Shown here: positions 34,059 through 45,541 of the stretch, one piece after another
Position numbering within the stretch: the first letter of the stretch is position 1
Layout of the letters: each line of letters starts with the position of its first letter
Origin: Spiroplasma tabanidicola
GTDB lineage: Bacteria; Bacillota_I; Bacilli_A; Mycoplasmatales; Mycoplasmataceae
Reading direction: 5' to 3'
Length of the DNA stretch: 64,000 nt
Assembly: GCF_009730595.1 (NCBI RefSeq)
Contig: NZ_CP046276.1
Coordinates: 744,001-808,000, forward strand
Notes under the pieces: generated by a model
Told to the model about the DNA's origin: nothing
The model's input: only the letters and a program-made list of their open reading frames with translations
Database searches by the model: none
Position numbers and translations under genes: made by a program

Positions 34059-35294
34059 ATGGAACTTGATTTTATTTGTCCAAAATGTGGACAAAAAATA
34101 ACAGAAAAAGACTTTGATAATAGCGAACAAAGTCTAAAAAATTTAAATGATTTTTTAGAATCAAAAAAACAAGAATATATCAAAGAATTAGAAAAAAAAT
34201 TAATAACACAATTAGATGCTCAAAAAAAAGCAGAAATTACTTCAGCACTAGCTAAACAAAATGAAGAATTTATATTGGAAAAAAATAAATTAAAACTTGA
34301 AATAAATACTTTATCAATTAATAATGAAAAAATGATTGAAAAAGCAAAAAATGAAAAAGATATTGAGATTACAAAATTAAAAGAACAAATCAACAACTTT
34401 GATCAAAAATTAGTAAGTGATATTGAAAAAGCAAAGGCTTTACAAATTCAAGCAATGCAAAAAGAAAAAGATGAATTAAACTTAGCTATTTCAACCAATA
34501 AAGATTTAATTTCTAAATTAGAAGCAAATATTAAAGTTTTAGAAGCATCTAAAAAAGAAGAAATTTTAATAGAGAAAGATAAATTAAGAAATGAATATGA
34601 TTTACAAATTAAAGAATTAAATAACCAAATAATGGAATTAAAAGAAGCAAATATTCAATATAAAGTTATTCAAAATAAAACTAAAGGAGAAAACTTTGAA
34701 CATGATGTTGAAGCTGAGTTAAGAAAAGTATTTCCAGATGATGTTATCAAAAAAATTACCAGTCAAAGTCAAAAAGCAGACTACTTGCAATTAGTTAAAG
34801 AAAATAATGTAGAAGTTGGAAAAATTGTATATGAAGTAAAAAATGCAACATGAAGTAAAACTTGAGAAAAAAAACTTATAGAAGACACTGCAAAAGAAGG
34901 TGCAAAATATGGAATATTAATTGCAACAAGTTTTAACGATCAATATCGCGGTATTCCTTTTAAAGTGTCAGATGAAAATCAAAACATCTTTTTAACAGAT
35001 GCAGATAGCTTTGCTTTTGTAGGTCACATTATAAGGACATTAATAAAAACAGAAGCAAGATTGTTAGAAAAATATTCAAGAGATGATAAAAATGAAAAAG
35101 TTGAGTCATTTAATAAATGAAGAGACACATCATTTGTAACTGTATCAAAAGTTTTTGAAGATCAATTCAAAAGAATTGAAGATTCTGAAAATGCAATTAC
35201 AAATAAACTAAACGAAATTAGAATTGCAAGAGAAAAAATCTTTGGTCAATGAAAAGCTGTTATAAAAAATTTTATAGAGGGATTAAATTTATAA
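34059..35294 (+). CDS. DUF2130 protein: zinc ribbon, coiled coil, nuclease-like domain (411 aa)
   Basis: Residues 1-25 hold CPKCGQKI, a half zinc ribbon. Residues 30-205 are a long Lys/Glu coiled coil. The C-terminal third (GENFEHDVEAELRKVFPDD, then KADYLQ and YEVKNATWSKTW) matches DUF2130; the Asp plus E-x-K (Glu259, Lys261) pattern is that of the PD-(D/E)xK nuclease fold. Proteins of this shape resemble RmuC, thought to act on DNA structures, but the exact role is not known. GGAAAGCGAGG precedes the ATG; a strong terminator follows. Confidence 0.88.
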
Positions 35295-35296
35295 AA

Positions 35297-35330
35297 AATA
35301 AAAAGTTCATTTTAAATGAACTTTTTATTT
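35297..35330. terminator. Bidirectional terminator between DUF2130 and SDR genes
   Basis: AAAAAGTTCATTT and AAATGAACTTTTT form a 13-bp perfect stem with one unpaired base, flanked by A and T runs. It serves both converging genes. Confidence 0.9.
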
Positions 35331-36110
35331 TTGTTTTTTATATACTGCATTTAAAACTATCCCTAATGGTAATCAATCAACTAATTTTTTGTTTAATTTA
35401 TTAGTAAATCCAGTTAGTAAGAAGTTTTTTCGATTTGTTTTCAAAGCTTTTTTAAGTGTTTTTTTAACATATTTTGTTACATTCATTCCATGAATAGCTT
35501 TTTTATTGTTTTGTTTATATTCACTTCTTAATCAAAAATCAGTCTTAATTGGTCCTGGACAAATTGTAACTACTCTAACTTTTGATTTAGTTTTTTTAAG
35601 TTCTGTATTTATAGCAATTCCTAAACTTAAAACATAAGATTTAGATGCAAAATAACTTGAAAATAAAGGTCCTGGTTGGAAAGCAGCAACACTTGCTACA
35701 TTTATAATTCTCCCATTATTATTTTCTATAAACTTTTTTGTAAAAAATTTAGTCATGTAATGTAATGTTTTAATATTTAAATCTATCATATTCATTTCTT
35801 TTTCAACATCAGTTTCAACAAATTTTCCTCAAACTCCATAACCAGCATTATTAACGACTAAATTTATATCTAAATATGATATTCTTGCTAATAAACTTTT
35901 TAAATTATTTAAATCTCTTAAATCTGTTTCTATTTTTTCAATTTTATTATTTGGATAAAATTGCTCTAACTCAACTAATTTATCACAATTTCTTGCCACT
36001 CCAACTATGTTATAACCTCTATTTAATAAGTATTTACAAATCTCTAGCCCAATTCCTTTACTTGCTCCAGTTACTAAAACATATTTATTTTTAACATCAA
36101 ATATTTTCAT
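35325..36110 (-). CDS. Short-chain dehydrogenase/reductase (261 aa)
   Basis: Classical SDR: cofactor loop TGASKGIG near residue 15, VVNNAGYG, catalytic Ser in INVASVAAF, the Tyr-x3-Lys pair in SYFASKSY, and ICPGPIKTDFW. After the fold a C-terminal extension of about 50 residues is rich in Lys and ends in a hydrophobic stretch (WLPLGIVLNAVYK), similar to DltE/YqjQ-like SDRs with possible membrane contact. The substrate is unknown. The stop lies inside the shared terminator. Confidence 0.9.
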
Positions 36111-36225
36111 TTTATACCTTCTAACTTATAAAATATTATATATATTATTTTTTAAAAAAAACTTTTAATAGTTTATTTACTTTACTTCAAAAATATTAGA
36201 AAATGTCAAAAAGGAAAAAAGGAAT

Positions 36226-37047
36226 ATGAAAAATATAAAAGTAGTTGTTAGTGATTTGGATGGAACATTATTATTTAATGGTGAGTATTCAAGTGAAAAG
36301 CAAAATCAGTATTTAAGAAATTTACAAAAAAATGGAATAATGCTAATTATTTCAACTGGTAGAAGTTGAAAAGAAGCTATAAAAATTGCAAAAGATTTAG
36401 AAATAGATAAATATTTGAATTATATAGTTTGTGAAAATGGAAGTTATGTTTCAAAAGTAACTGAATTTAAACCAGAAATGGTTGAAGTAATGAACCCAGA
36501 AGTTGTAAAAGATGTTTATCTAACATTAACAGATCATAAATTTAGTATTTATTTAAAAAAATATACAGAACAATATGTTTATTATACAAATGAATTTGGA
36601 ATGGAAAGGAAATTTTATAAAAGAACAAATAAATTGATCGACATTAATAAACATAAAGATTTTGAAAATATAAGTTATGTATTTTCTCAATTTCCTTTTG
36701 AAAATGAAGCAAATAGTATTTTTAAAAAATTTGATAATAAATACAAAGATGATTTAACTCTTATTTGAGATGCGAATGATAACAAAACTAGAATGCATTA
36801 TTTAATATCTTCAAAAAATTCAAATAAAGGATCTAAAACATTAGAATTACTTGATAAGTTAGGATATAAAAATGAAGAAACCATTTTTTTTGGAGATAGT
36901 GGAAATGATATTCCTGCTTTAGAAAAATTCAAGTTTAGTGTTGTTATGGGAAACGCCACTGAACAAGTTAAAAAAGCAGCTAAATATAAAACAAATCATT
37001 GTTTAGAAGATGGAGTTATGAATTTTTTAAAAAGCTGAAACATATAA
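36226..37047 (+). CDS. HAD-superfamily (Cof-type) phosphatase (273 aa)
   Basis: Motif I SDLDGTLL with nucleophile Asp near residue 10, motif II ISTGRS, and the motif III/IV region Lys plus FFGDSGNDIPAL are all intact; the C-terminal MGNATEQVKKAAKYKT is the typical Cof tail. The C2-type cap lies between. Family members dephosphorylate sugar phosphates, nucleotides or flavin precursors; which one cannot be told. AAGGAAAAAAGG precedes the ATG. Three Trp codons are UGA, the last three codons before the stop. Confidence 0.93.
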
Positions 37048-37074
37048 AAAATCTAGCAATGCTAGATTTTTTAT
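37046..37074. terminator. Terminator between convergent HAD and TM-protein genes
   Basis: AAAAAATCTAGC, loop AAT, GCTAGATTTTTT: 12-bp perfect stem overlapping the HAD stop and ending 4 bases before the opposing stop. Confidence 0.9.
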
Positions 37075-37077
37075 ATG

Positions 37078-37764
37078 TTAATTAATATCATATTTTGTAA
37101 ACTTTTTTAATTCATTAATTTCAGGTTCTTCTCTTTCAAGATTTCTTTGTAAACTATTTTTTTTGCAAAATTCTTCTATTTCTAATAATTTTTTATTTAA
37201 ATTATCTTGTAAACTAGATTCAGAATTTTTGTTTTCTAAATCATATTTTAAATTTCTTATTTCATTTTCTAGTTTAAACAATTCCATATAAACTTTATGC
37301 TTTTTAAGTTGATCTTCATTTGAAAAAATTTTTTTATCAATTTTTGTATCTCCTGGATAATAATCAATATCAACATGAGTACAACCAATATGATGATATC
37401 CATTAGAAATCGCTTCTGACATAGTCAAATATTTTTTATCTAAAACTTCAAGCGATAGAACTTCATTTTCATATTTTTGACAAAGTTCGCAGCTATTTTC
37501 TTTAGGAAGAACATAAACTAATTTTTTCATTCTTAAAGCTTCACTTTTACCAATACTGTTATAAATTCCCATAAAACTTAAAATAGCAGGTTCTTCTTCT
37601 GGTTTACTATCTTTAATAACATTTTTAGGTTTGTTTACTAAATCTGATTTTTCTTTTTTTAATTTTTTTAATTTTTGTCAAGGAAAAAACATCGCTATAA
37701 ATAAAACAATTACTAAAATTATTACAATAACCACTCAACTTACATTTGTTCCAAATCAATTCAT
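37078..37764 (-). CDS. Membrane-tethered Cys protein, phage-head-like motif (228 aa)
   Basis: Residues 7-27 form one transmembrane helix (NVSWVVIVIILVIVLFIAM), followed by a basic and then an acidic linker. The middle holds CELC (Cys92, Cys95), EVLSLE, and HHIGCTHVDIDYYPGD (Cys128, His130), an order similar to the C-terminal domain of phage minor head proteins (C-x2-C ... N-C-x-H ... PG). Residues 145-228 are a charged coiled coil. It starts two bases after the stop of the 69-aa gene, with no ribosome-binding site of its own, so translation is probably coupled. Function unknown. Confidence 0.7.
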
Positions 37765-37766
37765 AT

Positions 37767-37976
37767 TTATTTATTATTATCATTTAAATGATGATAATAC
37801 TCCCTTGCTTCTTTTAAATTTATAGTTTGACCTTTTTTACAACTTGTACAAACTGCAGGTTCTTTTTTTGCTTTTGAAAAGTCTAAAGGTTTATCAAAAA
37901 CAAATTTTTTATAATCTCAACAAGTTTTACAAAATGTAAAAATTCAATCAGTATCTTTTTCAAAGTTAAATGCCAT
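37767..37976 (-). CDS. Small zinc-ribbon protein (69 aa)
   Basis: ATG at 37976 with AGGAGAG upstream. Two knuckles FCKTC (Cys16, Cys19) and VCTSC (Cys43, Cys46) make a probable four-Cys zinc site. Both Trp codons are UGA. No known family. The stop lies two bases before the start of the membrane-tethered Cys protein, suggesting the pair works together. Confidence 0.7.
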
Positions 37977-37990
37977 ACTTTCTCTCCTAT

Positions 37991-38018
37991 TAAAAAATAA
38001 AATGGTTATCCATTTTAT
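37991..38018 (-). terminator. Terminator after the PTS IICB gene
   Basis: TAAAATGG, loop TTAT, CCATTTTA; on the minus strand TTTTTTA follows. It lies 19 bases past the PTS stop. Confidence 0.75.
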
Positions 38019-38036
38019 TTTAAAATATTTTTAGTT

Positions 38037-39806
38037 TTATTTTACTAATTTTTGTAATTCTCTTGCAACATGTTCTACATCTGGACCAATTACTATTTGA
38101 ACACTTTCTGTTCCTAATAATTTAGTTCCAAATGCCCCTGATGCTTTAACTTGTTTTTGATCAATTGTAGCATTGTTTTTTACTTGTAAACGTAATCTTG
38201 TTGCACAGTTATCAATTTGTACTAAGTTATCTTTTCCAATTGCTTCTAAGATTTTTTCTGCCATTTGAGCATATTTATCTTTTCCTTTTGAAATTTTAGC
38301 ACTATCTTTATTTGCAACTGATGATGCAACTGCATTTTCATCTTCGACTTCTCTACCTGGAGTAAGAACATTCATTTTTGTTATTACAAAGTAGAATACA
38401 AAGTAATAAGTCGCTCCTGCTCCTATCGCTAAGACCATAGTCATTAACGGGTTACTTAAGAAGTTTCAAATTCCACCATTTTGTGCTGCATTGTGTTTTG
38501 CAAATCCTCATGATTGTGCAAATGAAATTGCATAATCTATAAATCCTGCACTAAATCCAAATCCTAATTGAATTCTTAAAGCTGTTGAAATTCCTACAAA
38601 TATTGCAGTCAATACTGAGTGAATTCCTAATAGAAGTGGTGAAATAAATACAAATGAGAACTCTAAAGGTTCTGTTATCCCTGAAAGGAATGAAACTCCA
38701 GCAACTCCTCCTAAGAATCCTGCTACTTCTTTTCTTTTTTCTTTTTTAGCTGCCATTATCATAGCAACAGCTGCTAATGGTAATCCTCCCATCATAATTG
38801 GGAAAAATCCTGATTGGAATAATCCAGCATTAGAAACTCCATCTGTAAATGCTTTTATATCCCCGTTAACTATTTGGTTAGATCCAATTACTTCACCTGT
38901 TAAAGGAGCAATTTTATCTCCTAATATTGGCATTTGAAATCAAAAAAATGTATTTAAAATTTGGTGTAATCCAAATGGTAATAACAATCTATTTAATAAA
39001 CCATATACCATTGTTCCTGGAATTGCTGCAGCCGGATTATCTGGAGTAATTATTTTTCCAAATGAAATTAATCCAAACTGCATTCATGGTCAAACAAGTG
39101 CAAATGCAATAGCTAATGGAATTGATGACGCAAGCGCTACCATCGGTACAAATCTTCTTCCTCCAAAGAATGAAAGTGCTACTGGAAGTTTGATTTCAGA
39201 TAATCTATTATACAATCATGCTGATAAACAACCTGAGACTATACCGCCTAAAACACCTATATTTAAAACATACGTTCCTCCAACAATGGTTTCTCCATCT
39301 TTTCCGATATTTGGAACATATATTAATTTTGAAAATTTAGATATAACATCTTGACCAGCATCATTTGTGCTATGAGCCTCAAAAGGTAATACTTTTGAAT
39401 AAAATGCATTAGGAAGGGTTCCCTCTGCTGTTAATGAACTTATTGCTAAGTACATAACTGCGCTTACTAAAGTTACCTCACCTCTATGATCTTTTGATAA
39501 ACCGAATGCTGTTCCTAATGCAAAAAATAAAGGTAAGTTAGCAAATGGTACATCCCCAGGTTTTTGAATAACTAATGAAATTCAATAACCAACAGAATCT
39601 TTTTCTGCTAATGACATACCCAAAGCACCAAAACGATTTAAAATTGCAGCAAATGGCAATATTGCTATAGGAAATTGTAACGCTTTACCTAATTCTTGAA
39701 GTCTTGATAAAAATGTACTTCAGCCCGAAGGTTTAGTGCCGATACTTTTTTCTTTTTTAGCAAGTTTTTTTTCGCCTTTGCTTAATGTTACGTTAGCTTC
39801 TGACAT
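38037..39806 (-). CDS. PTS glucose/N-acetylglucosamine permease, IICB (589 aa)
   Basis: Imports and phosphorylates a sugar at the membrane. The IIC part (about residues 25-480) has many helices and the signature GITEPLEFSFVFISPLL; HQILNTFFWFQ and SGFFPIMMGGLP are typical of the glucose/GlcNAc family. A linker follows, then the IIB domain with phosphorylated Cys534 in IDNCATRLRL. No IIA domain is attached, so a separate EIIA is required. The substrate, glucose or GlcNAc, cannot be decided here; no nag genes are nearby. Ribosome-binding site weak (AGAAAGAG). Confidence 0.92.
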
Positions 39807-39893
39807 ATTTTTTTCTCTTTCTATGATATAAATCTTTAATATTATATCTACTTTTTCACAAAATACTCTATAAAAAATAAAAAAAATAAAAAA

Positions 39894-39917
39894 AATTCCA
39901 ATTAAAATTAGAATTTT
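39894..39917 (-). terminator. Terminator of the 94-aa membrane protein
   Basis: AAATTCCAATT and AATTAGAATTT pair with one mismatch; a long T-rich run follows on the minus strand. Confidence 0.6.
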
Positions 39918-40200
39918 ATTTTACCAACCCTTCAATAGATATTGTTAATAATATTAATGATCCAACATACCCTACTAATGCAACTATTATAATAGCGTAA
40001 TATTGTCAAAATCTAAATATTTTATATATTCCTGTCACAACAGCAAAATTATCTTTCGCTTCTTTTTTAATTCTTTTGAATTTTATAAAAAATATTGTTG
40101 CTAATACTCCAATTATTAACAAACCAATTCCAATTCCAAATAACATTCACAAAGTATTTGTTGATAAACTTTTTTTGGCTGTTTCTGTTAAAAAAACCAT
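39916..40200 (-). CDS. Small two-helix membrane protein (94 aa)
   Basis: ATG at 40200 preceded by AAAGGAG at 5 bases. Two hydrophobic helices (TLWMLFGIGIGLLIIGVLATIFFI and YYAIIIVALVGYVGSLILLTI) are joined by a basic loop (KFKRIKKEAKD). It lies between the PTS gene and the IS3 remnant. No family recognised. Confidence 0.75.
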
Positions 40201-40366
40201 ATTACTCCTTTAATACATTATTATATTAATCTAAAAAATAATAATAAGCAATTATAAAAAATATAAATATATAATAAAAAAATAGCGCACATAAACATCT
40301 AAAATAAAATTGACAGTAAAAAAGTACTTTTATTGTTAAAATTTTATTAAGAGGTCTTCTTTTTAT

Positions 40367-41515
40367 ATGGCAAAATAATAATCAAAAAACAAAAAGATAA
40401 AGATTATTGAAGAAACTAAAAAAATTGGAATAACATATGCTGCATTAAAATATAATGTTAGCACAAGTACAGTCAAAAGATTAAAAGTAGAAATTAAAAC
40501 TAAAGATGAAGGCTTTCCTGAATGAGGGAACAAAATCAAAGCAAAAGAAATATTAAAAAATTTAAATTTCTTGATTGATTTTTAAAAACCCTGATTATAT
40601 GACAACAGAAGAATTAAGAGAGGCTTTAAAATTTGATTGAGCTTTAAAAAACATTTGGCGAATACAAATAAGGAAAAGTACTACGCCATTTTTAAAAATA
40701 AAAAAAGTTTACTTTATAATTAGTTGTAAATATTTAGGTGTTTCAAGATTTGGTTATTTAAAATGTCTAAAAAATGGAAAACCAATGAATAAAAATTTTA
40801 ATAGATTTCTTACTGTCAAATTATATTTATTTTTGTTTATTTAAAAAACACTTTAAATATTAAATAATAATTTTACTTTTTAAAAAAATAATTAAAATTT
40901 TAAACTATGAGTTGCTTATAGATATAAAAAATATTAATTTAAAAGCATTCAAAAATGACAAAATATTATAAACCAAAGCATTTTAGCTATGAAATTTTTT
41001 TAAATCTAAATTTTTATGTAAATGGTCCACATTTAAAAAAAGTACAAATGTAATTTACATAAAACAATATAAAGAAATGCTTATTTATATATTCTAAAAA
41101 ATTATATAATTTATAAATAGTTTATTAAAAAATGATCTAAAATTCCTGATGGAAAAATGTGTTATACATATATTAGTTATGTAATTAAAAAGAGATGAGT
41201 ACTAATATTATTCTTTTTAATCAAGGTAGTTCCTATAACAACGAAATAATAAAACTTATTTTAATAAAAAAGATAAGTTTTATTAATGTCGAGAGTAATT
41301 AACTCTTGTGATAATTGAGCATGCAATTCTTTTTTTAAAACAATACAAAATGAATATATTTATACTTATAAAATAAAAGAGTTAAATTATTCAATATTTA
41401 AACAATAATTTTAGATTATATTAATTTTTATAATTATGTTAAACATAGATTAAAGCATAAAAAAACTCCATACGAAATTCGTATGGAGAAAGTACCATTT
41501 AAAGCCAATTTGTTT
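40367..41515 (+). pseudogene. Decayed IS3-family transposase
   Basis: Readable pieces appear in IS3 order with frame breaks and stops between them: an HTH segment (IIEETKKIGITYAALKYNVSTSTVKRLK), YLGVSRFGYLKCLKNGKPMNKNF (the CKxLxVSRSGYY region), then the end of the DDE domain (FFKTIQNEYIYTYKIKELNY) and the tail VKHRLKHKKTPYEIRME. The catalytic Asp blocks in the middle are not readable. TTGACA-like DNA lies just before it, but I could not match terminal repeats. It is dead. Confidence 0.75.
41459..41488 (-). terminator. Terminator downstream of the Ig-repeat protein
   Basis: CTCCATACGAA, one base, TTCGTATGGAG: an 11-bp perfect stem, followed on the minus strand by TTTTTTTATG, 45 bases after the stop at 41533. 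On the plus strand the same bases encode TPYEIRME of the transposase remnant. Confidence 0.7.
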
Positions 41516-41532
41516 GATAAATTAACTAAATA

Positions 41533-44500
41533 CTATCTTTTAAATTTAATATAATTAAGTTTCATACCAACCAAAGCAGCAACTTTATTTGCTGAAAAAA
41601 ATGATGCAGTTGGTCTATCTGTATGAACAGTTGCTCTGAACTCAAAACTATATTCATCTTTTGTAGGAATAGCTCATCATGATGTACTACCTTTTATAAA
41701 ACTTGAACTCATATAAAAGTTAAATAGTACAACATCTTTGTCGCCATCATCAATAAATGTTTTATCAATTTCGTCCACTAATTTTAAATTACTATAATTT
41801 TTTATATCTAGAGTGATCGATTTATCTTCTCTTTTTTCTTCTTTTATATTATTTTCTCACTTACCTGTATACTCACTAGTATATTTGTAATAAATTGAGT
41901 AACTTATTTCCATGCTTTTATAAGTATTCATAAATTCATCATAAGACATATCAAATTTTCCATTACTTACTGATATTTTAACTTCTTTATTATCTGCATT
42001 TCTGTTTGAATAAGAAAGTTCACTTCAACCTGTGTCAATATCATAATTTACAACTTTTGGAGATAAGTAATTTACTTTTGCTTCTCCATAGAACCATCTT
42101 CTTGTTATGTCATCATTTGCATAAATTATTGCACTATTTTCTGTAATATCTTTAACGCCAAATCCTTTAAAATCATTCATATCTAAACCATATTCGCTGT
42201 TTTTATTAAAAAATGCTTCTTTAATAGTATTTGATTCTAAATCGTTTAAATAATCAAGATTTTTAGTTGTACTGTTCAAATCTTGTTGTTTTACAACATC
42301 AAAAACTAATTCTTTAAAAGTTCCATTTACAGATTTTACAGTTAATTTGAAGTTTCTACAAAATGCATTGTTTGATAATGAGTCAATAATAATTTTATGA
42401 CTATATTGATCGTATTTGGCACTAACAATACCATTTTTACTATATGAGAAACTTAATGGATAATTATCTGAATGTAATAATGAGTATCAATTTTTAACAT
42501 CAATTGATTGAGAACTTCCAACACTCATATTACTTACATTTCCTAAGTCAAAATCGACTCTTGGTACATTAATATTATAAGTAACTGTTTTTTGAGTCCC
42601 ATTTTGAGAACTTATAATTAATTTTTTATTTTGCGTTTTTAAACCTTTAGCTTTTATAACTATTTCATTTAAATTTCTATCATAACTCACATTAATTTCA
42701 TCGGTATTATAACCACTGTACTTTAGCGGTAAATTTTTATCTGAATATGAATACAATTTATCTTTATTTAAAATTTTTATTCTTGCTTCTTTATAAACAT
42801 CTAAACTTACATTATTGGTATCTAATTCAAAATCGACTCTTTGAACAGTTACATTGTAGTTAATATATTCTGTATGATTATCAGATTCAACTATTATTTG
42901 ACCTGATGCTTCTTGTTTTTTTGTTTTAATTACAATTTCAAAGTTTTTACTATCATAACTTACATCCAAAACATTTTTGTTGTATTTCAACCCTTGAGAG
43001 GTTGGGAAGTTTTTTGCAGCACCATAAAGATCATTATGATTAGTTATTTTGATTCTTTTTTCTTGTTCCACTCCTAGCGAAACACTATTTGTTTCTAATT
43101 TAAATGGAACATTTGGAATAGAGACTGAATAATTGATGGTTTTACTAAATCCAGACTGAGATCTAACAATAAAACTTCCATTGTTAACTTCTTTATTTTT
43201 AGCTTTTATAACTATTTCATTACTTGATGAATCATATGATAATTTTAAAACCGAATTATCATAATCAAATATTTTTGGTAAGTTTTTCTCTACTCTATAA
43301 ATTTGATCTAAATTTATAACTTTTAATCTTGTTTCTTTGTAGTAATCTATTGATATTAATTTTTCTTCAAGTTTGAATTCAACGTTTGGAATAGAGACTG
43401 AATAATTAATTTCATCAATATGTCCTGAAACCGATTGTACAGTTATTTTACCATTGATCACTTCTTTTTCTTTTGCTGTAATAACTATTTCATTAGTTTT
43501 ATTATCATATATAACGTCTATTGCGTTATTATCATATCCTAAGAATTGATTTGGTTTATTTTTATCTGCATTATAGATCTCATCTAAATTTGTAACCTTA
43601 ATTCTTTTTGTTTCTTTATATTCCATTGTTATATTTTTATTATCTAATTTAAAACCAATATCTGGAATTCTTACTGTAAAACTAACAACTTCTTTATGCC
43701 CCATTTTTGAGCTAACCTCAAGCGTTTGGTTAGTTGCTTCTGTTGTTTTTGCTGTGATTTCAATTGATTTAGCAATACTATTAAATCTTACATCAATAAA
43801 TTTATTATTATACTTGAATAATGTTGGATAATTTATATCCAAACCGTACAATTCGTCATAATTTTTTACTTTAATAGTTTTTGTTTGTTTATAGTCAAGA
43901 GTTATTTCATTACTTTCTAAACTAAAATCTTTAGCTACACCTTTTACATTTACAGTGATTTCTTGTACTTCTTGAACATTTTTTGATTTGATTTTAATGA
44001 TTACTTTTTCTACTGGTTTATTATTAGTTCTAATTTTTATAGATTGAGATGCTTTATCTAATTCTGCACTTAAAGCATTTGTGTCAGATATAGATTGTAC
44101 ATTAGGCATGTTATCTTCTACATATAATTCATTAAAGTTAGTTATTTTTATAAATCCTTCAGAATTAACATTAATATCAATAACATTTGTATTTAGTTTA
44201 GCTTTTCTAGGCGGACATATTAAAGTTACTTTAATTTTATGAATAAAGTCATTTGAATACACTAAAACTTCAATAACTTTATCAATGTAATTATTATTTG
44301 CTAAAATGCTAATATATCTTTTATTTTTATCTATATTTGCAGATAAATATGTTTCATCACTAACTTCTACTTTTTTAACATAGTTACTTTCATCAATTAA
44401 ATCATCAAAATTAATAATCCCAATATCTGTTTTACTTCCGTTTTGAGCTAGAATATTAATTTTTTCCGTTTCTAATTGAAAGTCAACTTTTTGAGCGTTT

Positions 44501-45282
44501 AAAGTAATTTTTATAGTTTTTTTATTATTTAGTCTAGGTATATTTGAATTAACTGTAATTTCCAAACAATTAAATTTTGGAGGGATTTTTTTATCTTTTG
44601 CAGTTACAACAATTGAGTCTATGTTTTTTTTGAATGAAACTATGAAGTAGTCTTTATTATATTCAAAATTATTTGGATAATCTTCATTTCTTCATTCTGA
44701 TGAAAAATTAGTAACTTTAAAAGTTCTTTGTTCTCCAACCCTCATAGTTTCTTCGTATTTATCAAGGTTGAAATTATAGTTTTTATATTGATCAATTGAG
44801 AAATAAATATAAACTTTTCCTTTATATTTTAATGAATCATCCTTCGCATTAATGATAGCAGAACCATTTGTTTGTTTTTCTTCATCTGGCATTTTAAAAT
44901 CTTTGATTTCCACTTCATTTTTAAGTTCAGGATATTTTTTTAATACAGTATCTAATAAAATATTTTCATCAACATTTTTAAAATTGTAATAACTTGTTTC
45001 TTTTATTATTTCAAATAAATTTGTTCTTTTGTCTTGAGGAATTGTTGGTTCTTTTTCCTTTTCGGGTACAAATTCAGGGATAGAATTTGCAGTACCTTCG
45101 CTACCATTTTTTGAAGATTGTTCATCAGAATTTGCATTATTATCATTTTTACTTCCGTTTGTATCTAATTCAGAATTTGAATTATTATTACTACTACTAG
45201 TTTTAAAACTTGCAGCAGAAACATTACTCAAAGTACTAGACCCAATTGTAAAAGTAGCTAATATTGTTAACAAATGTTTCAT
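41533..45282 (-). CDS. Secreted protein with nine Ig-like repeats (1249 aa)
   Basis: One 1250-codon frame with a few UGA Trp codons. The signal peptide (MKHLLTILATFTIGSSTLSNVSAASF) ends in a type I cleavage site (VSA-A); there is no lipobox. Residues 27-70 are a Ser/Asn-rich low-complexity spacer. Residues 168-1001 are nine units of about 92 residues. Residues 1002-1249 form a unique C-terminal domain with no membrane anchor. AAGGGGG precedes the ATG. The architecture is that of an adhesin or surface-matrix protein; the role is inferred. Confidence 0.85.
42280..44781 (-). repeat. Nine tandem Ig-like (Big-type) protein repeats, about 276 bp each
   Basis: Each unit follows one pattern: V-x-F-x-L near the start, a basic IKxxNxxxLY block, P, then Y-x-EIVIKAK-like and SxSG-x4-INYSVSIPNV. 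The best-conserved are units 4 to 7. DNA identity between units is low, so the array is old. The first (near residue 168) and last units are the most diverged. Confidence 0.85.
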
Positions 45283-45485
45283 ACAAATCCCCCTTACTTA
45301 TCTAGAAATCTATTAGTTTCTAATTTAAACTTTTCAATTCAATAATATATTAATGAATTGTTTTAAAATAGACAAATTACTATTTATGACAAGTTGAATT
45401 ATAAATTGATAAAATATAGTGTAATTAACAAAAAAAATTATTTAAAACTTAAAAATATTTTTACAATCAGTTAATTTTTGAGCGA
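45283..45485. other. Intergenic region upstream of the Ig-repeat gene
   Basis: No gene. It should hold the Ig-repeat promoter: on the minus strand TTGTCT and TTGTCA boxes stand in AT-rich DNA with TATATT-like -10 candidates, none with clean spacing. Confidence 0.35.
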
Positions 45486-45521
45486 AAAAAAATAAGCCTT
45501 AAACTGCTATTAAAGGCTTAT
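45486..45521 (-). terminator. Terminator of the pyrimidine operon
   Basis: ATAAGCCTT (45492-45500) and AAGGCTTAT (45513-45521) pair; on the minus strand the stem ends in TTTTTTTT, 20 bases after the pyrE stop. Confidence 0.85.
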
Positions 45522-45541
45522 AGTTATTGAATTATTAAATT

